A DNA stretch of 64,000 bases from Bifidobacterium pullorum subsp. saeculare (GTDB taxonomy: Bacteria > Actinomycetota > Actinomycetes > Actinomycetales > Bifidobacteriaceae), in contig NZ_JACLYU010000004.1 of NCBI RefSeq assembly GCF_016899725.1, positions 57,215-121,214 of the forward strand, in the 5' to 3' direction. How positions within the stretch are numbered: the stretch's first letter is position 1; each line of letters opens with the position of its first letter. Below are positions 21,809-33,836 of the stretch, piece after piece. Below the pieces are notes generated by a model. The model did no database searches. It saw only the letters and a list, made by a program, of their open reading frames with translations, and had not been told where the DNA came from. Made by a program: the position numbers and the translations under genes.

Positions 21809-22522
21809 TCAACTATTGGAGTTAACCATCGCGCGCGGACGATTATTCCCGCCGGCGCCGGCACGGCGGCGCGCGGCGAGACGGGCCGGCGTGATGCCGT
21901 GGCCGATGGCGGCGAGCACCATCGCAGCCAGCGAACAGTCCGGGTCGGCCTCCAGGCAGCGGCGGGCCTCGGCGTCCGCGTCCGCGTCGTCCGCCCACCA
22001 CAGCGCATAGGCGCAGGCGGCCAGCGTCTGCGCGGCCAGCTGCGGCGGCAGCAGGTCGGCGGCGCGTTCCAGCGCCGCCACCCCATGTTCGAGCCGCGCG
22101 GCGCAGGCGCGGGCCTGCGGCTCGTACAAAGCCTGGGTGAGCAGGTCGGCCATGCGCCGGGCGACGCGCCGCTCTGCGGGCCTGGACGCGAAGTCCAGGA
22201 GCTCGTCCCTGCCGGTCAGGCCGGGCGAGACGACCAGGGAGAGGATGATCGCGTCGCGGATGGCCAGCACCTGGCTCGCCCCGACCGTCAGATACGCCAG
22301 GGTCCTGCCGTCGGGCCAGGTGCCCTGGGCGAGGCAGTCGAGCCAGTCGTCCAACGGTCCGTCCAGCCAGCACCGGCAGGCCTGGCCGGGGCCGAGCCGG
22401 CGCCGTTCCTCGCGCAGCCGTGTGGCGAGCCCGTCCGCATCCTCCTGCCCCGGCGTCCCCTGGGACCAGTCGTCGGGCCATCCCGCGGGAGGCCGCTGCC
22501 GCCGCCGTGTGTTCCGTTCCAT
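21809..22522 (-). CDS. DUF4192-domain protein
   Basis: This 237-aa protein of unknown function resembles the actinobacterial DUF4192 family. The clearest part is the C-terminal helical stretch with [19 protein letters not shown] and [14 protein letters not shown], matching the family pattern of a small cell-number-like repeat (residues about 165-215). The N-terminal segment [20 protein letters not shown] also fits. The start MERNTRRRQ at 22522 is followed by an Arg-rich stretch. It lies upstream of sigA with a 71-bp gap. A 19-nt element shared with the recA leader lies about 80 bp upstream. No catalytic motif is seen. Confidence 0.65.
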   Translation of the reverse strand: MERNTRRRQRPPAGWPDDWSQGTPGQEDADGLATRLREERRRLGPGQACRCWLDGPLDDWLDCLAQGTWPDGRTLAYLTVGASQVLAIRDAIILSLVVSPGLTGRDELLDFASRPAERRVARRMADLLTQALYEPQARACAARLEHGVAALERAADLLPPQLAAQTLAACAYALWWADDADADAEARRCLEADPDCSLAAMVLAAIGHGITPARLAARRRAGAGGNNRPRAMVNSNS

Positions 22523-22604
22523 CGTCGCTCCTTTGCGTTGCCATGCCCTCCGTCACCGCTGCCTTCCATGGTGCGCGGCGCCGGAGCCGCGCACCAGCCC
22601 GCAC

Positions 22605-22623
22605 GGGCATTGTGGTCGGATCC
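22605..22623 (-). repeat. 19-nt element shared with the recA leader (copy 1)
   Basis: On the minus strand GGATCCGACCACAATGCCC is identical to 35078-35096, and the five bases GCGGG recur two bases further on in both copies. Both copies lie 80-100 nt upstream of a minus-strand start codon. The function is unknown. Confidence 0.6.
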
Positions 22624-22741
22624 CCGGAATCGTTGGAACGCCGCCATGCCGGCGTTGTGGAGGAAAACGGGTTGTCCACAATCCGCCGGCCCAGACGCCC
22701 CGGCATGGCGCGGGGAGGCGCCGTTTGGCTCCGCCGCCGGA

Positions 22742-22747
22742 TACGCT
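22742..22747 (+). promoter_or_regulatory. -10 box of the polyprenyl synthase gene (leaderless)
   Basis: TACGCT is followed by 7 nt and then the ATG at 22755. Confidence 0.5.
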
Positions 22748-22754
22748 GGGGCGC

Positions 22755-23828
22755 ATGAGCATGGACAGGGAACCCATCGAGACACGCATCGCGGCCCTGG
22801 TGGCCGAGTTCGCCGGCGCCCCCGGGCGGCGGGAGGCCCCCGGCTGCTGCCAGGCGCTGGTCGACGCGGCCGCGCGGCAGGCCGTGGCCTCCAGCGAGGG
22901 CGGCAAGCGCCTGCGCGCGTTGCTGGCGCTCGACGCCTACGGCGTCTTCGCCGGCGACGTCCCCTCCCCCGCGCGCGACGCGATGCTCGATCTGGCCTGC
23001 GGCATCGAGGTGTTCCAGACGGCCGCGCTCGTCCATGACGACATCATCGACGACTCGGATATGCGCCGCGGCAGGCCGAGCGCGCACCGGGCGCTCGCCA
23101 CGGCCGCCCATGACGACGCGGTGGGCACGGGGCTGGGCATCATGCTCGGCGATGTGCTGGCCACCGCCTCCGTCGCCATCGTGGACCGCGCGGCCCGCGG
23201 CCTGCCGAACCGGGACGCGCTCGTCGGCGCGTTCCTCGGCATGCACCACGAGGTGGAGTACGGCCAGATGCTCGACTTGGCGGTGGAGACCGCCGGCCTG
23301 GACGACCCGGGCCATCTGGCCGCCGCCTCGCTCGACGTGTTCCGTTGGAAAACCGCCAGCTACACCACGATCGCGCCGTTGGAACTGGCGATGCTGGCCG
23401 CCGGCACGCACCCCGGGCCGGCCCGCGAGCGGGCGCTGGCCGTCGGCCATCCGCTGGGCGTCGCCTTCCAACTGGCCGACGACCTGCTCGACGTCATCGG
23501 CTCCTCCCGGGCCACCGGCAAACCGGTCGGCGGCGATGTGCGCGAAGGCAAACGCACGGTGCTGCTGGCCGACGCGTTGCGCGAGGCCGGCCCGGACGGC
23601 CGCGCCGAGCTCATCGCGGCCTATGCGGCGCCGGAGCGCGACGCGGCCACCGTGCGCCGAGTCATCGACCTGTTCGCCTCCACCGGCGCCATCGACCGCT
23701 CCCGGGAACGCATCGCCGGTCTGTGGCGGCAGGCGCGGCAGGCCATCGACGCCCTTGGCCTGACCCCGGACGCCGCGGCGGCGCTGGCGGACGCCTGCTC
23801 GCGCTTCGTGCCCGCCGATCTGCGCTAG
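22755..23828 (+). CDS. Polyprenyl diphosphate synthase (geranylgeranyl-type)
   Basis: This 357-aa trans-isoprenyl diphosphate synthase extends allylic diphosphates with IPP. The first Asp-rich motif is LVHDDIIDDSDMRRGRP (about residues 93-109), the second is LADDLLDVIG, and the GGKRLR substrate-binding segment is at 49-54. It uses the IPP/DMAPP made by the MEP pathway, of which ispF is in this window. Product chain length cannot be read reliably. The ATG at 22755 is preceded by TACGCT with leaderless spacing; an in-frame upstream extension is ignored. The PASTA kinase follows after 165 bp. Confidence 0.88.
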   Translation: MSMDREPIETRIAALVAEFAGAPGRREAPGCCQALVDAAARQAVASSEGGKRLRALLALDAYGVFAGDVPSPARDAMLDLACGIEVFQTAALVHDDIIDDSDMRRGRPSAHRALATAAHDDAVGTGLGIMLGDVLATASVAIVDRAARGLPNRDALVGAFLGMHHEVEYGQMLDLAVETAGLDDPGHLAAASLDVFRWKTASYTTIAPLELAMLAAGTHPGPARERALAVGHPLGVAFQLADDLLDVIGSSRATGKPVGGDVREGKRTVLLADALREAGPDGRAELIAAYAAPERDAATVRRVIDLFASTGAIDRSRERIAGLWRQARQAIDALGLTPDAAAALADACSRFVPADLR

Positions 23829-23884
23829 CCGGCCGCGCAGGCAGCGGCCGGCCTCGCGGGCTCCACGGAACCTCCCGACGTCCT

Positions 23885-23890
23885 GTGTAG
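23885..23890 (+). promoter_or_regulatory. Possible -10 box of the PASTA kinase gene
   Basis: TAGACT sits about 100 bp before the kinase ATG, leaving a leader of roughly 95 nt. No convincing -35 is seen, so this is tentative. Confidence 0.35.
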
Positions 23891-23993
23891 ACTGGATGTC
23901 AGGCCCCGCCCCCAGGACCCGGAGCGTCATGCGCCGGCATGGCGGCGGGGCGGTGAGTCACATCAACCCCTGCGAAGGCCAGCCTTGGAGAAC

Positions 23994-26126
23994 ATGAACG
24001 AAGACGCAAACGCCCTGACCGGGCGGACCATCGAGGGACGATACCGCGTCGTCTCCAGGATCGCCGAAGGCGGCATGGCCACTGTCTACAAGGCCGTGGA
24101 CGAACGGCTCGGCCGCGACGTGGCGATCAAGGTGATGCACACGCAGCTGGCGCAGGGACCGCACCGCGAGCAGTTCGTCGAACGTTTCCGCCGCGAGGCC
24201 CGGTCCGCCGCCGCGATCGCGAACCCGCACATCGTGCAGGTGTACGACACCGGCGAGTTCGACGGGCTCGACTATCTGGTCATGGAGTATGTGCATGGCG
24301 TGAATCTGCGCCATGAGATGAACCAGCGCGGCACCTTCGATGTGCGCGAGACCGTGCGCATCCTCATGGAGACGCTCGACGGGCTTGCCGCCGCGCACCG
24401 CGCCGGCGTGGTGCACCGCGACATCAAGCCGGAGAACATCCTCGTCAACGACCGCGGGCATGTGCAGATCACCGACTTCGGCCTGGCGAAGGCCGCCTCG
24501 CAGGCGACGCTGAGCTCCACCGGCATGCTGCTGGGCACCGCGGCCTACCTGGCGCCGGAGATGATCGAGCGCAACGAGGCGACGCCGCAGGGCGACCTGT
24601 ATTCGGTGGGCGTCATGGCGTGGGAGATGCTGGCCGGGCATGTGCCGTTCGTCTCCGACAATCCGGTCACGCTGGTGTTCAAGCATGTGCATGAGGACGT
24701 GCCCGTCGTCTCGAGCGTGTGCCCGGGGATCGCGCCGGCCGTGGCCGCGTTCGTCGCGCATCTGACGGCGCGGGCGGTCGAGGCGCGCCCGGCCGACGCC
24801 TCCGTCGCGCTCGACGAGCTGCGCCGCGTCGCCTCTGGTCTGTCGTTGGAGGACTGGCAGTACCGTCTGCAGACGGGCGACACCCCCGTCGCACCGCCCG
24901 TGCCGCCGGCCCCCGCCGTGGCGCCGACGACGCCGATGACGGCCGGTGCGACGGCACCCGTCGCCCCGGCCGACTCCGTCACGACGGCCGATCCCGCGGC
25001 GACGCTGGCCGTGCCACATGCCGACGGACAGGCCACGCAAGCCCTCGGCGTGGACGGGCTGGCCGCCTTCAAGGACGGTGCCGGCGCGGCGGGCGGGACC
25101 GGCGAGGGCGACGGGCACGGCGCGGCGAAGCGGCGGCGCGGCGGCAAGGCCCTGGTCATCGGCTTGGTCGTGGCGCTGGTGCTCGCGGCCGGCGGCGGCG
25201 CAGGCGCCTGGTGGTATTACCTGGGCCCTGGCAGCTATTGGGAGCTGCCCAAGCCCGACGACGTGACCTGCGCCGAAGGCCAGACCTGCCGCCTGACCGA
25301 CGCGGACTGGCACGCGTACGAAAGCACGCTCAAGGTCATGGGCGTGCCCTACCACGTGACCGAGGAGTACAGCGACGACGTGGCCGAAGGCGACGTCGTC
25401 ACCGCGAAGATCGGACGCGACGAGGCCGCCGTCGGCTCGCATGTGGGCAAGCGTCAGCCGCAGCGGCTGGACGTCGTCGTCTCCAAGGGCGTGCGCATGG
25501 CCACGATCCCCGCCGACATCCTCGACCCAAATTCCCAAGCCGGCAAGGATCCGCTCGCCGCGCTCAAGGACGCGGGATTCGACAACGTGCGCCACGACGA
25601 GGCGAACGACCAATGGTCCCAGACCCTTCCCGAGGGCGCGGCGATCGCGGTGTCGCCCGACCCCGGCGCCACCGTCAAACACAACGACGAGGTGACCGTC
25701 ACGCTGTCCAAGGGACCGATGCCGGTGAGCATGCCGGATATCGTCGGCCGCACCAAGGCCGAGGCTCAGCAGGCGCTCGACGACCTCAGGCTCACCGCGA
25801 ACTTCACCGAGGAGTTCAGCGACACCGCCCCGGCCGGGCAGGTGCTCTCCGCCTCGGTGGACAAGGACACCCAACTGCACTGGGGCGACTCGGTGGACGT
25901 GGTCGTCTCGAAGGGCCCACAGATGGCGACGGTGCCGGATGTGCGCGGCCAGCAGTATGACGACGCGGCCAAAACCCTCGAGGCATTGGGACTCAAGGTG
26001 CAGAAGTCGGCGCCGCTGGGCGACCTCACACACACGGTGCGGCTGCAGGACCCCGGCCCCGGCCAGCAGGTGCGCGTGCGCGACGCGAACGGCAAGCCCA
26101 CCGTCGTCACACTCACCGTCGTGTGA
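23994..26126 (+). CDS. PknB-type Ser/Thr protein kinase with PASTA repeats
   Basis: This 710-aa membrane kinase has an N-terminal kinase domain: glycine loop IAEGGMATVY, catalytic Lys in DVAIKVMH (about Lys46), HRDIKPEN, DFGLAK and GTAAYLAPEM. A Pro/Thr/Ala-rich juxtamembrane linker follows (about 300-370), then one membrane segment near residues 380-400 (GLVVALVLAAGGGAGAWWYYL). About four PASTA repeats make up the exterior (repeated DVVVSKG and VTLSKGP phrases), which in this family bind peptidoglycan fragments. Such kinases control cell-wall growth and division. The ATG at 23994 has GGAG five bases upstream. It is convergent with plsC. Confidence 0.95.
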   Translation: MNEDANALTGRTIEGRYRVVSRIAEGGMATVYKAVDERLGRDVAIKVMHTQLAQGPHREQFVERFRREARSAAAIANPHIVQVYDTGEFDGLDYLVMEYVHGVNLRHEMNQRGTFDVRETVRILMETLDGLAAAHRAGVVHRDIKPENILVNDRGHVQITDFGLAKAASQATLSSTGMLLGTAAYLAPEMIERNEATPQGDLYSVGVMAWEMLAGHVPFVSDNPVTLVFKHVHEDVPVVSSVCPGIAPAVAAFVAHLTARAVEARPADASVALDELRRVASGLSLEDWQYRLQTGDTPVAPPVPPAPAVAPTTPMTAGATAPVAPADSVTTADPAATLAVPHADGQATQALGVDGLAAFKDGAGAAGGTGEGDGHGAAKRRRGGKALVIGLVVALVLAAGGGAGAWWYYLGPGSYWELPKPDDVTCAEGQTCRLTDADWHAYESTLKVMGVPYHVTEEYSDDVAEGDVVTAKIGRDEAAVGSHVGKRQPQRLDVVVSKGVRMATIPADILDPNSQAGKDPLAALKDAGFDNVRHDEANDQWSQTLPEGAAIAVSPDPGATVKHNDEVTVTLSKGPMPVSMPDIVGRTKAEAQQALDDLRLTANFTEEFSDTAPAGQVLSASVDKDTQLHWGDSVDVVVSKGPQMATVPDVRGQQYDDAAKTLEALGLKVQKSAPLGDLTHTVRLQDPGPGQQVRVRDANGKPTVVTLTVV

Positions 26127-26127
26127 T

Positions 26128-26160
26128 CCGGCCTGCCGTGCCTTGGGCCCGGCAGGCCGG
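26128..26160. terminator. Hairpin between convergent PASTA kinase and plsC
   Basis: A perfect 11-bp stem, CCGGCCTGCCG and its complement, has an 11-nt loop. It starts one base after the kinase stop codon and lies before the plsC stop, so it can serve both directions. Confidence 0.75.
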
Positions 26161-26173
26161 CTGCGAATCGGTT

Positions 26174-26893
26174 TCAGGCCCTCGGCCCGGACTGTGCGGC
26201 CTGCGCGGCCGCGGCCTGCTCCTTGAGCCGCTTCTTGACGGCCTGGGCGTATTCGGGCACGTATTCCTGGCCGCTCATCGCGACGATGGCGGCGGACACC
26301 CGGTCCGTGAGCCCGCGCAGATCGTCGTGGGTGATGTCGGCGGCGGCCTTGCGCTCCACCTCGATCGGCTTGCCGTAGATGACCTGGGTCTTGCCCTTCT
26401 TCGGCACCACGGTGCCGACGGGCTGGAGCTTGTCCGAGCCGATGATCGCGGTGGGCACGATCGGGCAGCCGGTCTCCAACGCGAGCTTGGCCATGCCGGT
26501 GTGGCCCTTGTACAGGCGCCCGTCGGGGCTGCGCGTGCCCTCAATGTGAATGCCGAAGAGGTGGCCCTCCTCGATAATCTGCCGCGCATGCTCCAGCGCG
26601 CCGAGGGATTTGCTGCCGCCGGAACGGTCGACCGGGAACACGCCCACGGAGGTGAACCACCACTTCTTGAACCGGCCCTTAAACCCCTTGCCTTCGAAGT
26701 ACTCGGCCTTGCCCATGAAATGGACCATGCGCGGGCAGGTGATCGGGATGAGCGCGTCGTCGATGACAGCCAGATGGTTCGCCGCGATGATCGCGCCGCC
26801 CTCGCGCGGCACGTTCTCAAGCCCCGTGACGGTGGGGCCGAGCCTCAGACGGGCGATCCAGCCGAATCCCTTGACGAAGAACCAGTACAGCAC
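26174..26893 (-). CDS. plsC: 1-acyl-sn-glycerol-3-phosphate acyltransferase
   Basis: This 239-aa membrane-associated acyltransferase makes phosphatidic acid from lysophosphatidic acid. The catalytic NHX4D motif is NHLAVIDD (His40, Asp45), and the substrate-binding EGTRSPDG motif follows. Motif PTAIIGSDKLQPVG is also seen. The start is GTG at 26893 with AAGGGAAGGGA upstream; the much longer open frame to 27895 overlaps the opposite-strand gene and is not real. It is divergent from the membrane protein at 26966. Confidence 0.92.
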   Translation of the reverse strand: MLYWFFVKGFGWIARLRLGPTVTGLENVPREGGAIIAANHLAVIDDALIPITCPRMVHFMGKAEYFEGKGFKGRFKKWWFTSVGVFPVDRSGGSKSLGALEHARQIIEEGHLFGIHIEGTRSPDGRLYKGHTGMAKLALETGCPIVPTAIIGSDKLQPVGTVVPKKGKTQVIYGKPIEVERKAAADITHDDLRGLTDRVSAAIVAMSGQEYVPEYAQAVKKRLKEQAAAAQAAQSGPRA

Positions 26894-26952
26894 GATGGGT
26901 CCCTTCCCTCTTGCCTTGGCCAGGCGGGGCGCGGTTTGCCCCCACGCCTGAT

Positions 26953-26958
26953 TAGAGT
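26953..26958 (+). promoter_or_regulatory. -10 box, leaderless, of the 184-aa membrane protein
   Basis: TAGAGT is followed by 7 nt and the ATG at 26966. Confidence 0.5.
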
Positions 26959-26965
26959 GGTGTCC

Positions 26966-27520
26966 ATGACTGACCTCAACAATAGCAACGTCGACGACGA
27001 ACGCGAAAACGCCGCCTCCGGCGGCAACGACCTGGATGCCGCGTGGGCGGCGTTCGAGGCGGAGCATCGCGATGAGCTCAAGGATGTGGCCGGCTCCTCC
27101 AGCGCCAGGAAGTTCGAGCGGCATGCGCAGCGCAAGGAGAAGGAGGCGCTGCTCAACGTGGACGACCTGACCGCCGATTCCTTCGCGCATGGCAACGCGG
27201 GCGCGCGCTCGCGCGGACCGCGCGACTTCTCCGGGTCCAGCTGGTTGGACACGGATGAGGTGATGGACCGTTACGGCGAGGACTTCGTGCCGCCGAACCC
27301 CTCGATCGGCCCGGTGAACAAGGCGAAGGCCCTGTTCTGGATTCTGCTGGTCGTGGGCATCGCGGGCATCATCGCCTCGGTGTTCGTGCCGGCGCTCACC
27401 GGTTTCCTCGGATCGGTGTTCGGCCTGTGCGCGCTGCTGGGCGCGGCCGGACTCATCATCCGCCACCGGGGCCACCGGCAGACCCGCACCGACGAGTTCG
27501 ACGACGGGGCGCGGGTCTGA
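26966..27520 (+). CDS. Hypothetical membrane protein with two transmembrane segments
   Basis: This 184-aa protein is not recognised as a named family. Residues 1-110 are hydrophilic and charged with short helical stretches (AWAAFEAEHRDEL, RKFERHAQRKEKEALL). Two hydrophobic segments follow at about 121-140 (ALFWILLVVGIAGIIASVFV) and 143-166, and the C-terminus is Arg/Asp-rich. The ATG at 26966 is chosen for its leaderless promoter and the typical N-terminus MTDLNNSNVDDE. Its stop is four bases from that of convergent trpD. Function is unknown. Confidence 0.75.
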   Translation: MTDLNNSNVDDERENAASGGNDLDAAWAAFEAEHRDELKDVAGSSSARKFERHAQRKEKEALLNVDDLTADSFAHGNAGARSRGPRDFSGSSWLDTDEVMDRYGEDFVPPNPSIGPVNKAKALFWILLVVGIAGIIASVFVPALTGFLGSVFGLCALLGAAGLIIRHRGHRQTRTDEFDDGARV

Positions 27521-27524
27521 CCGC

Positions 27525-28574
27525 TCAGGCCTTGGCCTTGGCGACCTCGATCCAACGCTCGAGCAGCGCCATGGCGGAGCCGTTGTCCACCGCGTCCTGG
27601 GCCAGCGCGTAGGCGGTCTGGAAACGCCCGGCCAGCGTGCCGTCGGCGGGGACCAGATGTCCATCGGCGACGATGGCGGAGGCGGCGTTGAGCAACGCGG
27701 TGGTGCGGAACGGCACGTCGCGCCCGGCGAGGAAGTCGCGCATCGCCTGCGCATTGAAGTCCGGCTCCCCGCCCTTGAGGTCCGCGCTCGAGACGGGGGC
27801 GAGCCCCAGCTCCACGGTGGGGTCGAATTCGGTTTCGACGACGCCTTCGCCACGGAACTCCCAGACGGAGACCGGCCCGGTGGGTGCGAGCTCATCGAGT
27901 CCCTCGTGCGAGGTGTACACCATGCCGGTCTGGCCGCGTCCGGCGTACACCTCGGCCATGATCGGGCTCAGACGGCGGTCGGCGCAGCCGATGGCCACAT
28001 GCTGCGGATTGGCGGGGTTGGTCAACGGGCCGAGCACGTTGAACACGCAGGGCACGCCGAGGGCGGCGCGGATCGGTCCCACGAAACGCATGGCCGGGTG
28101 GAAGGTCTTCGCGAAGGCGAAGGTGACGCCCACTTCGTCGGCCACCTCACCCACGGCCTCGGGCGTCAGGCCGAGCGGCAGACCGAGCGCCTCCAGGCAG
28201 TCGGCGGCGCCGCATTTCGAGGAGGCGGCGCGGTTGCCGTGCTTGACGATCTTCACGCCGGCGGCCGCGGCCGCGACCATGCCCATCGTCGAAAGGTTCA
28301 CCGTGGCCGCGCCGTCGCCGCCGGTGCCGACGATGTCGGTGCACTCCCCCGTGACCTTGAGCGGCACCGCGTGCGCGACCATCGCCTTGGCGGCGCCGGC
28401 GACCTCCTCGGCGGTCAGGCCGAGCTGCTGCTGGGTGGCGAGCACCGCGCCGACGGCGGCGGGGGCGGCGTTGCCTTCCATCAGGTCGTCGACATACCAC
28501 TCGGTCTCCCCCGCCGTCAGGTGGGAGCCGCCCACAAGCTTGGTCAGGATCGATTTCCATGTGACGTCGGCCAT
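27525..28574 (-). CDS. trpD: Anthranilate phosphoribosyltransferase
   Basis: TrpD (349 aa) joins anthranilate to PRPP in tryptophan synthesis. The PRPP-binding segment DIVGTGGDGAATVNLSTM is present, followed by KHGNRAASSKCGAADCLEALG and FVGPIRAALGVPCVFNVLGPLTNP. It stands alone here, with no other trp gene nearby. The ATG at 28574 has AAAGGGG upstream. A TACAAT box lies at 28631-28636 on the minus strand, leaving a leader of about 50 nt with no evident leader peptide. Confidence 0.95.
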   Translation of the reverse strand: MADVTWKSILTKLVGGSHLTAGETEWYVDDLMEGNAAPAAVGAVLATQQQLGLTAEEVAGAAKAMVAHAVPLKVTGECTDIVGTGGDGAATVNLSTMGMVAAAAAGVKIVKHGNRAASSKCGAADCLEALGLPLGLTPEAVGEVADEVGVTFAFAKTFHPAMRFVGPIRAALGVPCVFNVLGPLTNPANPQHVAIGCADRRLSPIMAEVYAGRGQTGMVYTSHEGLDELAPTGPVSVWEFRGEGVVETEFDPTVELGLAPVSSADLKGGEPDFNAQAMRDFLAGRDVPFRTTALLNAASAIVADGHLVPADGTLAGRFQTAYALAQDAVDNGSAMALLERWIEVAKAKA

Positions 28575-28630
28575 GATGCCCCTTTCCGTCGAGGGCGTGG
28601 AGGCACGTCCCCTGTGCTTGGTTGCGGCTT

Positions 28631-28636
28631 ATTGTA
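28631..28636 (-). promoter_or_regulatory. Possible -10 box of trpD
   Basis: TACAAT on the minus strand lies about 57 nt upstream of the trpD ATG, between trpD and the secA terminator. Confidence 0.45.
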
Positions 28637-28670
28637 ACGACGTCCCGTTGCATGGGATTCGCGCGTCCGT

Positions 28671-28716
28671 ATGACGGAAAGCGCCACCCTCCATGGAGGG
28701 CGGCGCTTTCCGTCAT
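28671..28716 (-). terminator. Terminator of secA
   Basis: A long inverted repeat, ATGACGGAAAGCGCC paired with GGCGCTTTCCGTCAT with an inner CCCTCC/GGAGGG stem, lies 20 bp after the secA stop. It is one of the strongest hairpins in the window. Confidence 0.85.
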
Positions 28717-28735
28717 ATGCGATGCCTACAGGCCG

Positions 28736-31672
<2,937 letters not shown>

Positions 31673-31747
31673 TGTTCGCTCCTGTGTCGTGTACACGGAT
31701 CGCCCACGGTCCTCCTGCGACGTCAGACCTCGGGCACACTGCCGACC

Positions 31748-31753
31748 AGTGTA
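31748..31753 (-). promoter_or_regulatory. Possible -10 box of secA
   Basis: TACACT on the minus strand lies about 75 nt upstream of the secA GTG and downstream of the hpf terminator. Confidence 0.4.
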
Positions 31754-31804
31754 CGCGACAACCTCGATGAACGGTGGGAACACGCCATATCCCGGAGCAT
31801 ACGG

Positions 31805-31843
31805 CCGGGCCCGCCGGAGGGGGAATCCCTCCGGCGGGCCCGG
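31805..31843 (-). terminator. Terminator of hpf
   Basis: A perfect 17-bp stem with a 5-nt loop lies 30 bp after the hpf stop codon and before the secA promoter region. Confidence 0.85.
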
Positions 31844-31873
31844 TTCCATCGGCGCCGCGTCAGGCGGCTTGGC

Positions 31874-32542
31874 TCACTTCGTCTTGGCGACGTTCTCCGG
31901 GGTGTCGATCTCGAAGACGCCATAGCTCCAGCCGTGGCGGTGGTAGACGACGGACGGACGGTTCGTCTCCTTGTTCACGAACAGGAAGAAGTCGTGGCCG
32001 ATGAGCTCCATCTCGTACAGGGCCTCGTCGATGGTCATCGGCTCGGCGATGTGCAGCTTGCGGCGGATGACGATCGGGGTGTCGCCCACCTGCACCTCCA
32101 CCGACTCGCCGGGTCCCAGGTCGGAGGCGACGGCGGCCTGCGGGCTGTTGTTCGGCTCCTCGGCGGCGGCCTCCTCCTCGGCGGTCTCCGGCTCCACGGC
32201 ACCCAGGTCCACAGGTTCCATCGTCGTATAGCCACGGCGGTGGTCCTTGCGGCGGTCACGGGTGCGGCGCAGACGCAGGGTCAGCTTGTCGAGGGCCAGG
32301 TCGAGGGCGCTGTACTCGTCGGCGCTCGAAGCCTCGGCGCGCACCACGGTGCGGCCGGCGATGACGGTGATCTCCACGCGCTTGGCGCTGTCGGCCCGGC
32401 TCGGGTTGCCCTCGTGGGTCACCACGATCTGCGCGCGCTGGGCGTCCGGGGCGATGGCGGTCACACGATTCATCTTGCTTTCGACGACATCACGGAACCT
32501 CTGCTTGATCTGCGTGTGGCGTCCGGTAACGACGATTTCCAT
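31874..32542 (-). CDS. hpf: Ribosome hibernation promoting factor, long form
   Basis: This 222-aa protein has the S30AE domain at the N-terminus (MEIVVTGRHTQIKQRFRDVVESK, then the alpha-beta fold to about residue 105). An acidic linker follows, and then the C-terminal dimerisation domain with MTIDEALYEMELIGHDFFLFVN. Long HPF pairs 70S ribosomes into 100S dimers in stationary phase. I chose the ATG at 32542, with GGGAGGT five bases upstream. A TACAAT box at 32623-32628 (minus) may be its promoter. It is divergent from rnpB. Confidence 0.95.
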   Translation of the reverse strand: MEIVVTGRHTQIKQRFRDVVESKMNRVTAIAPDAQRAQIVVTHEGNPSRADSAKRVEITVIAGRTVVRAEASSADEYSALDLALDKLTLRLRRTRDRRKDHRRGYTTMEPVDLGAVEPETAEEEAAAEEPNNSPQAAVASDLGPGESVEVQVGDTPIVIRRKLHIAEPMTIDEALYEMELIGHDFFLFVNKETNRPSVVYHRHGWSYGVFEIDTPENVAKTK

Positions 32543-32622
32543 GGTGACCTCCCTTTGCATTCAAGCGGCTGTCCGCCGCTATATCTGTCCCCGTCGGCAA
32601 CATTACCGGCGAGGTGAGTCCC

Positions 32623-32628
32623 ATTGTA
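32623..32628 (-). promoter_or_regulatory. Possible -10 box of hpf
   Basis: TACAAT on the minus strand lies 80 nt upstream of the hpf ATG. No clear -35 is seen. Confidence 0.4.
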
Positions 32629-32708
32629 GACGAACGGACCGCGCTTTCGCGCAGACGCGCCCAACGGCGTGAAAATTCCGCCGGCTCCTCCGCGGTCCGG
32701 ACGGCGTG

Positions 32709-32714
32709 TATGAT
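32709..32714 (+). promoter_or_regulatory. -10 box of rnpB
   Basis: TATGAT ends 8 nt before the first base of the predicted P1 helix of RNase P RNA. Confidence 0.6.
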
Positions 32715-32722
32715 GGTGCCTC

Positions 32723-33088
32723 CGAGACCCCCCGATGGCCGCGGCCCCGACCTTCATTGGGACGGGCTGAGGAACTTCCGGGCTCCGCAGAGCACGATGG
32801 CGGATAACGTCCGCCCAGGGCGACCTGAGAGCTAGCGCAACAGAGAACAGACCGCCTCCCCTCGGGAGGCAAGGGTGAAACGGCGGTGTAAGAGACCACC
32901 GGGCCCCTGGTAACAGCGGGCCGCATGGCAAGCCTCATCGGGAGCAAGGCCAAGCAGATGACGGCAAGGGCTGCTCGTCCGTGTCATCGGGTAGGCCGCT
33001 AGAGCCTGGCGGCGACGTCAGGTCGAGATGGATGGCCATCCGCGCCGCTTCGCGCGGCGTGACAGAACCCGGGGTACAAGGGGTCTCG
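32723..33088 (+). ncRNA. rnpB: RNase P RNA, bacterial type A
   Basis: The catalytic RNA of RNase P trims tRNA 5' ends. Conserved pieces appear in order: TTCCGGGCTCC (about 32777), CAACAGAGAACAGACCGCC (about 32840), GTGAAACGGCGGTGTAAGAGACCACCGG (described by position, about 32875-32902) and ACAGAACCC near the 3' end. The ends were set by the P1 helix: CGAGACCCC at 32723-32731 pairs with GGGGTCTCG at 33080-33088. The first core block reads GAGGAACTTCCGGG rather than the usual GAGGAAAGTCCGGG. A strong terminator follows. The ends are accurate to a few bases. Confidence 0.92.
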
Positions 33089-33098
33089 TCCTCGTTAT

Positions 33099-33136
33099 GG
33101 CGGGGGCGTGCGGTCCATGGACCGCACGCCCCCGCC
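33099..33136. terminator. Terminator between rnpB and recX
   Basis: A perfect 38-nt inverted repeat (19-bp arms meeting at CCATGG) starts 11 bases after rnpB. It lies between the convergent rnpB and recX and can act in both directions. Confidence 0.85.
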
Positions 33137-33180
33137 TTCGCATATCGGCCGCGGGTCACGTCCCGGCCCGCCGCCCGCGG

Positions 33181-33836
33181 TCAGTCGTCGAAGGTGCCGT
33201 CCCCGTCGATGAGGACCTGGGCGACCTCGCGCAGCACATCGGGACCATGCCCCTTGCGCGCGCCGGCCGACCAGAGACGGCGTTTGCGCACGGCGGAATC
33301 CAGGCCGCGGGTGCGCGCGGCGACCTTGCGTCCGAGTTCCCATGCCGCATCCTCGAACACGCCGGCCTGGGCGGCCTCCTCGGCCACCTCCTCCGCCAGC
33401 GTGCGGGCGACGCCCTTGCGCGTCAGCTCCACCATGGTGGCGCGGCGTCCGAGCATCCGCGCGGCGCATTGGCGCACGACGGATTCGGCGTAGGCGCGGT
33501 CGTCCAGCAGGCTCACCTCGGCGAGCCTGTCCACGACGGCTGCCGCGGTTGCCTCCGTATAGCCTTTGGCGACCAGCCGCTCGCGCAGGGCGCCGGAGGA
33601 GCGCGGCGCCGCGTCGAGCAGGCGCAGCGCCGCCTCGCGGCAGGCCTCGTAGTCGTCCGGATCGTCCGGCGCGGCGGCCGCGCCACCGCCCCAACGGCCG
33701 CGGCCGCCCGTAGCCGGCCGGCCGGCGCCGCCGCGCCTCGAGCGAGCCGGCGGCACGCAGGTCCGCCCCGCCGCCGCGTCCGCGGCCCCGGCGGGGATGG
33801 CGACGCCGTGGGCGGCGAGGAAGGCCTCGGCGCCGA

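Noticed and set aside
26174..27895. Acyltransferase with a 330-residue N-terminal extension
   Set aside because: The extension is antisense to the 26966 gene; the GTG at 26893 has a good ribosome-binding site and the family length.
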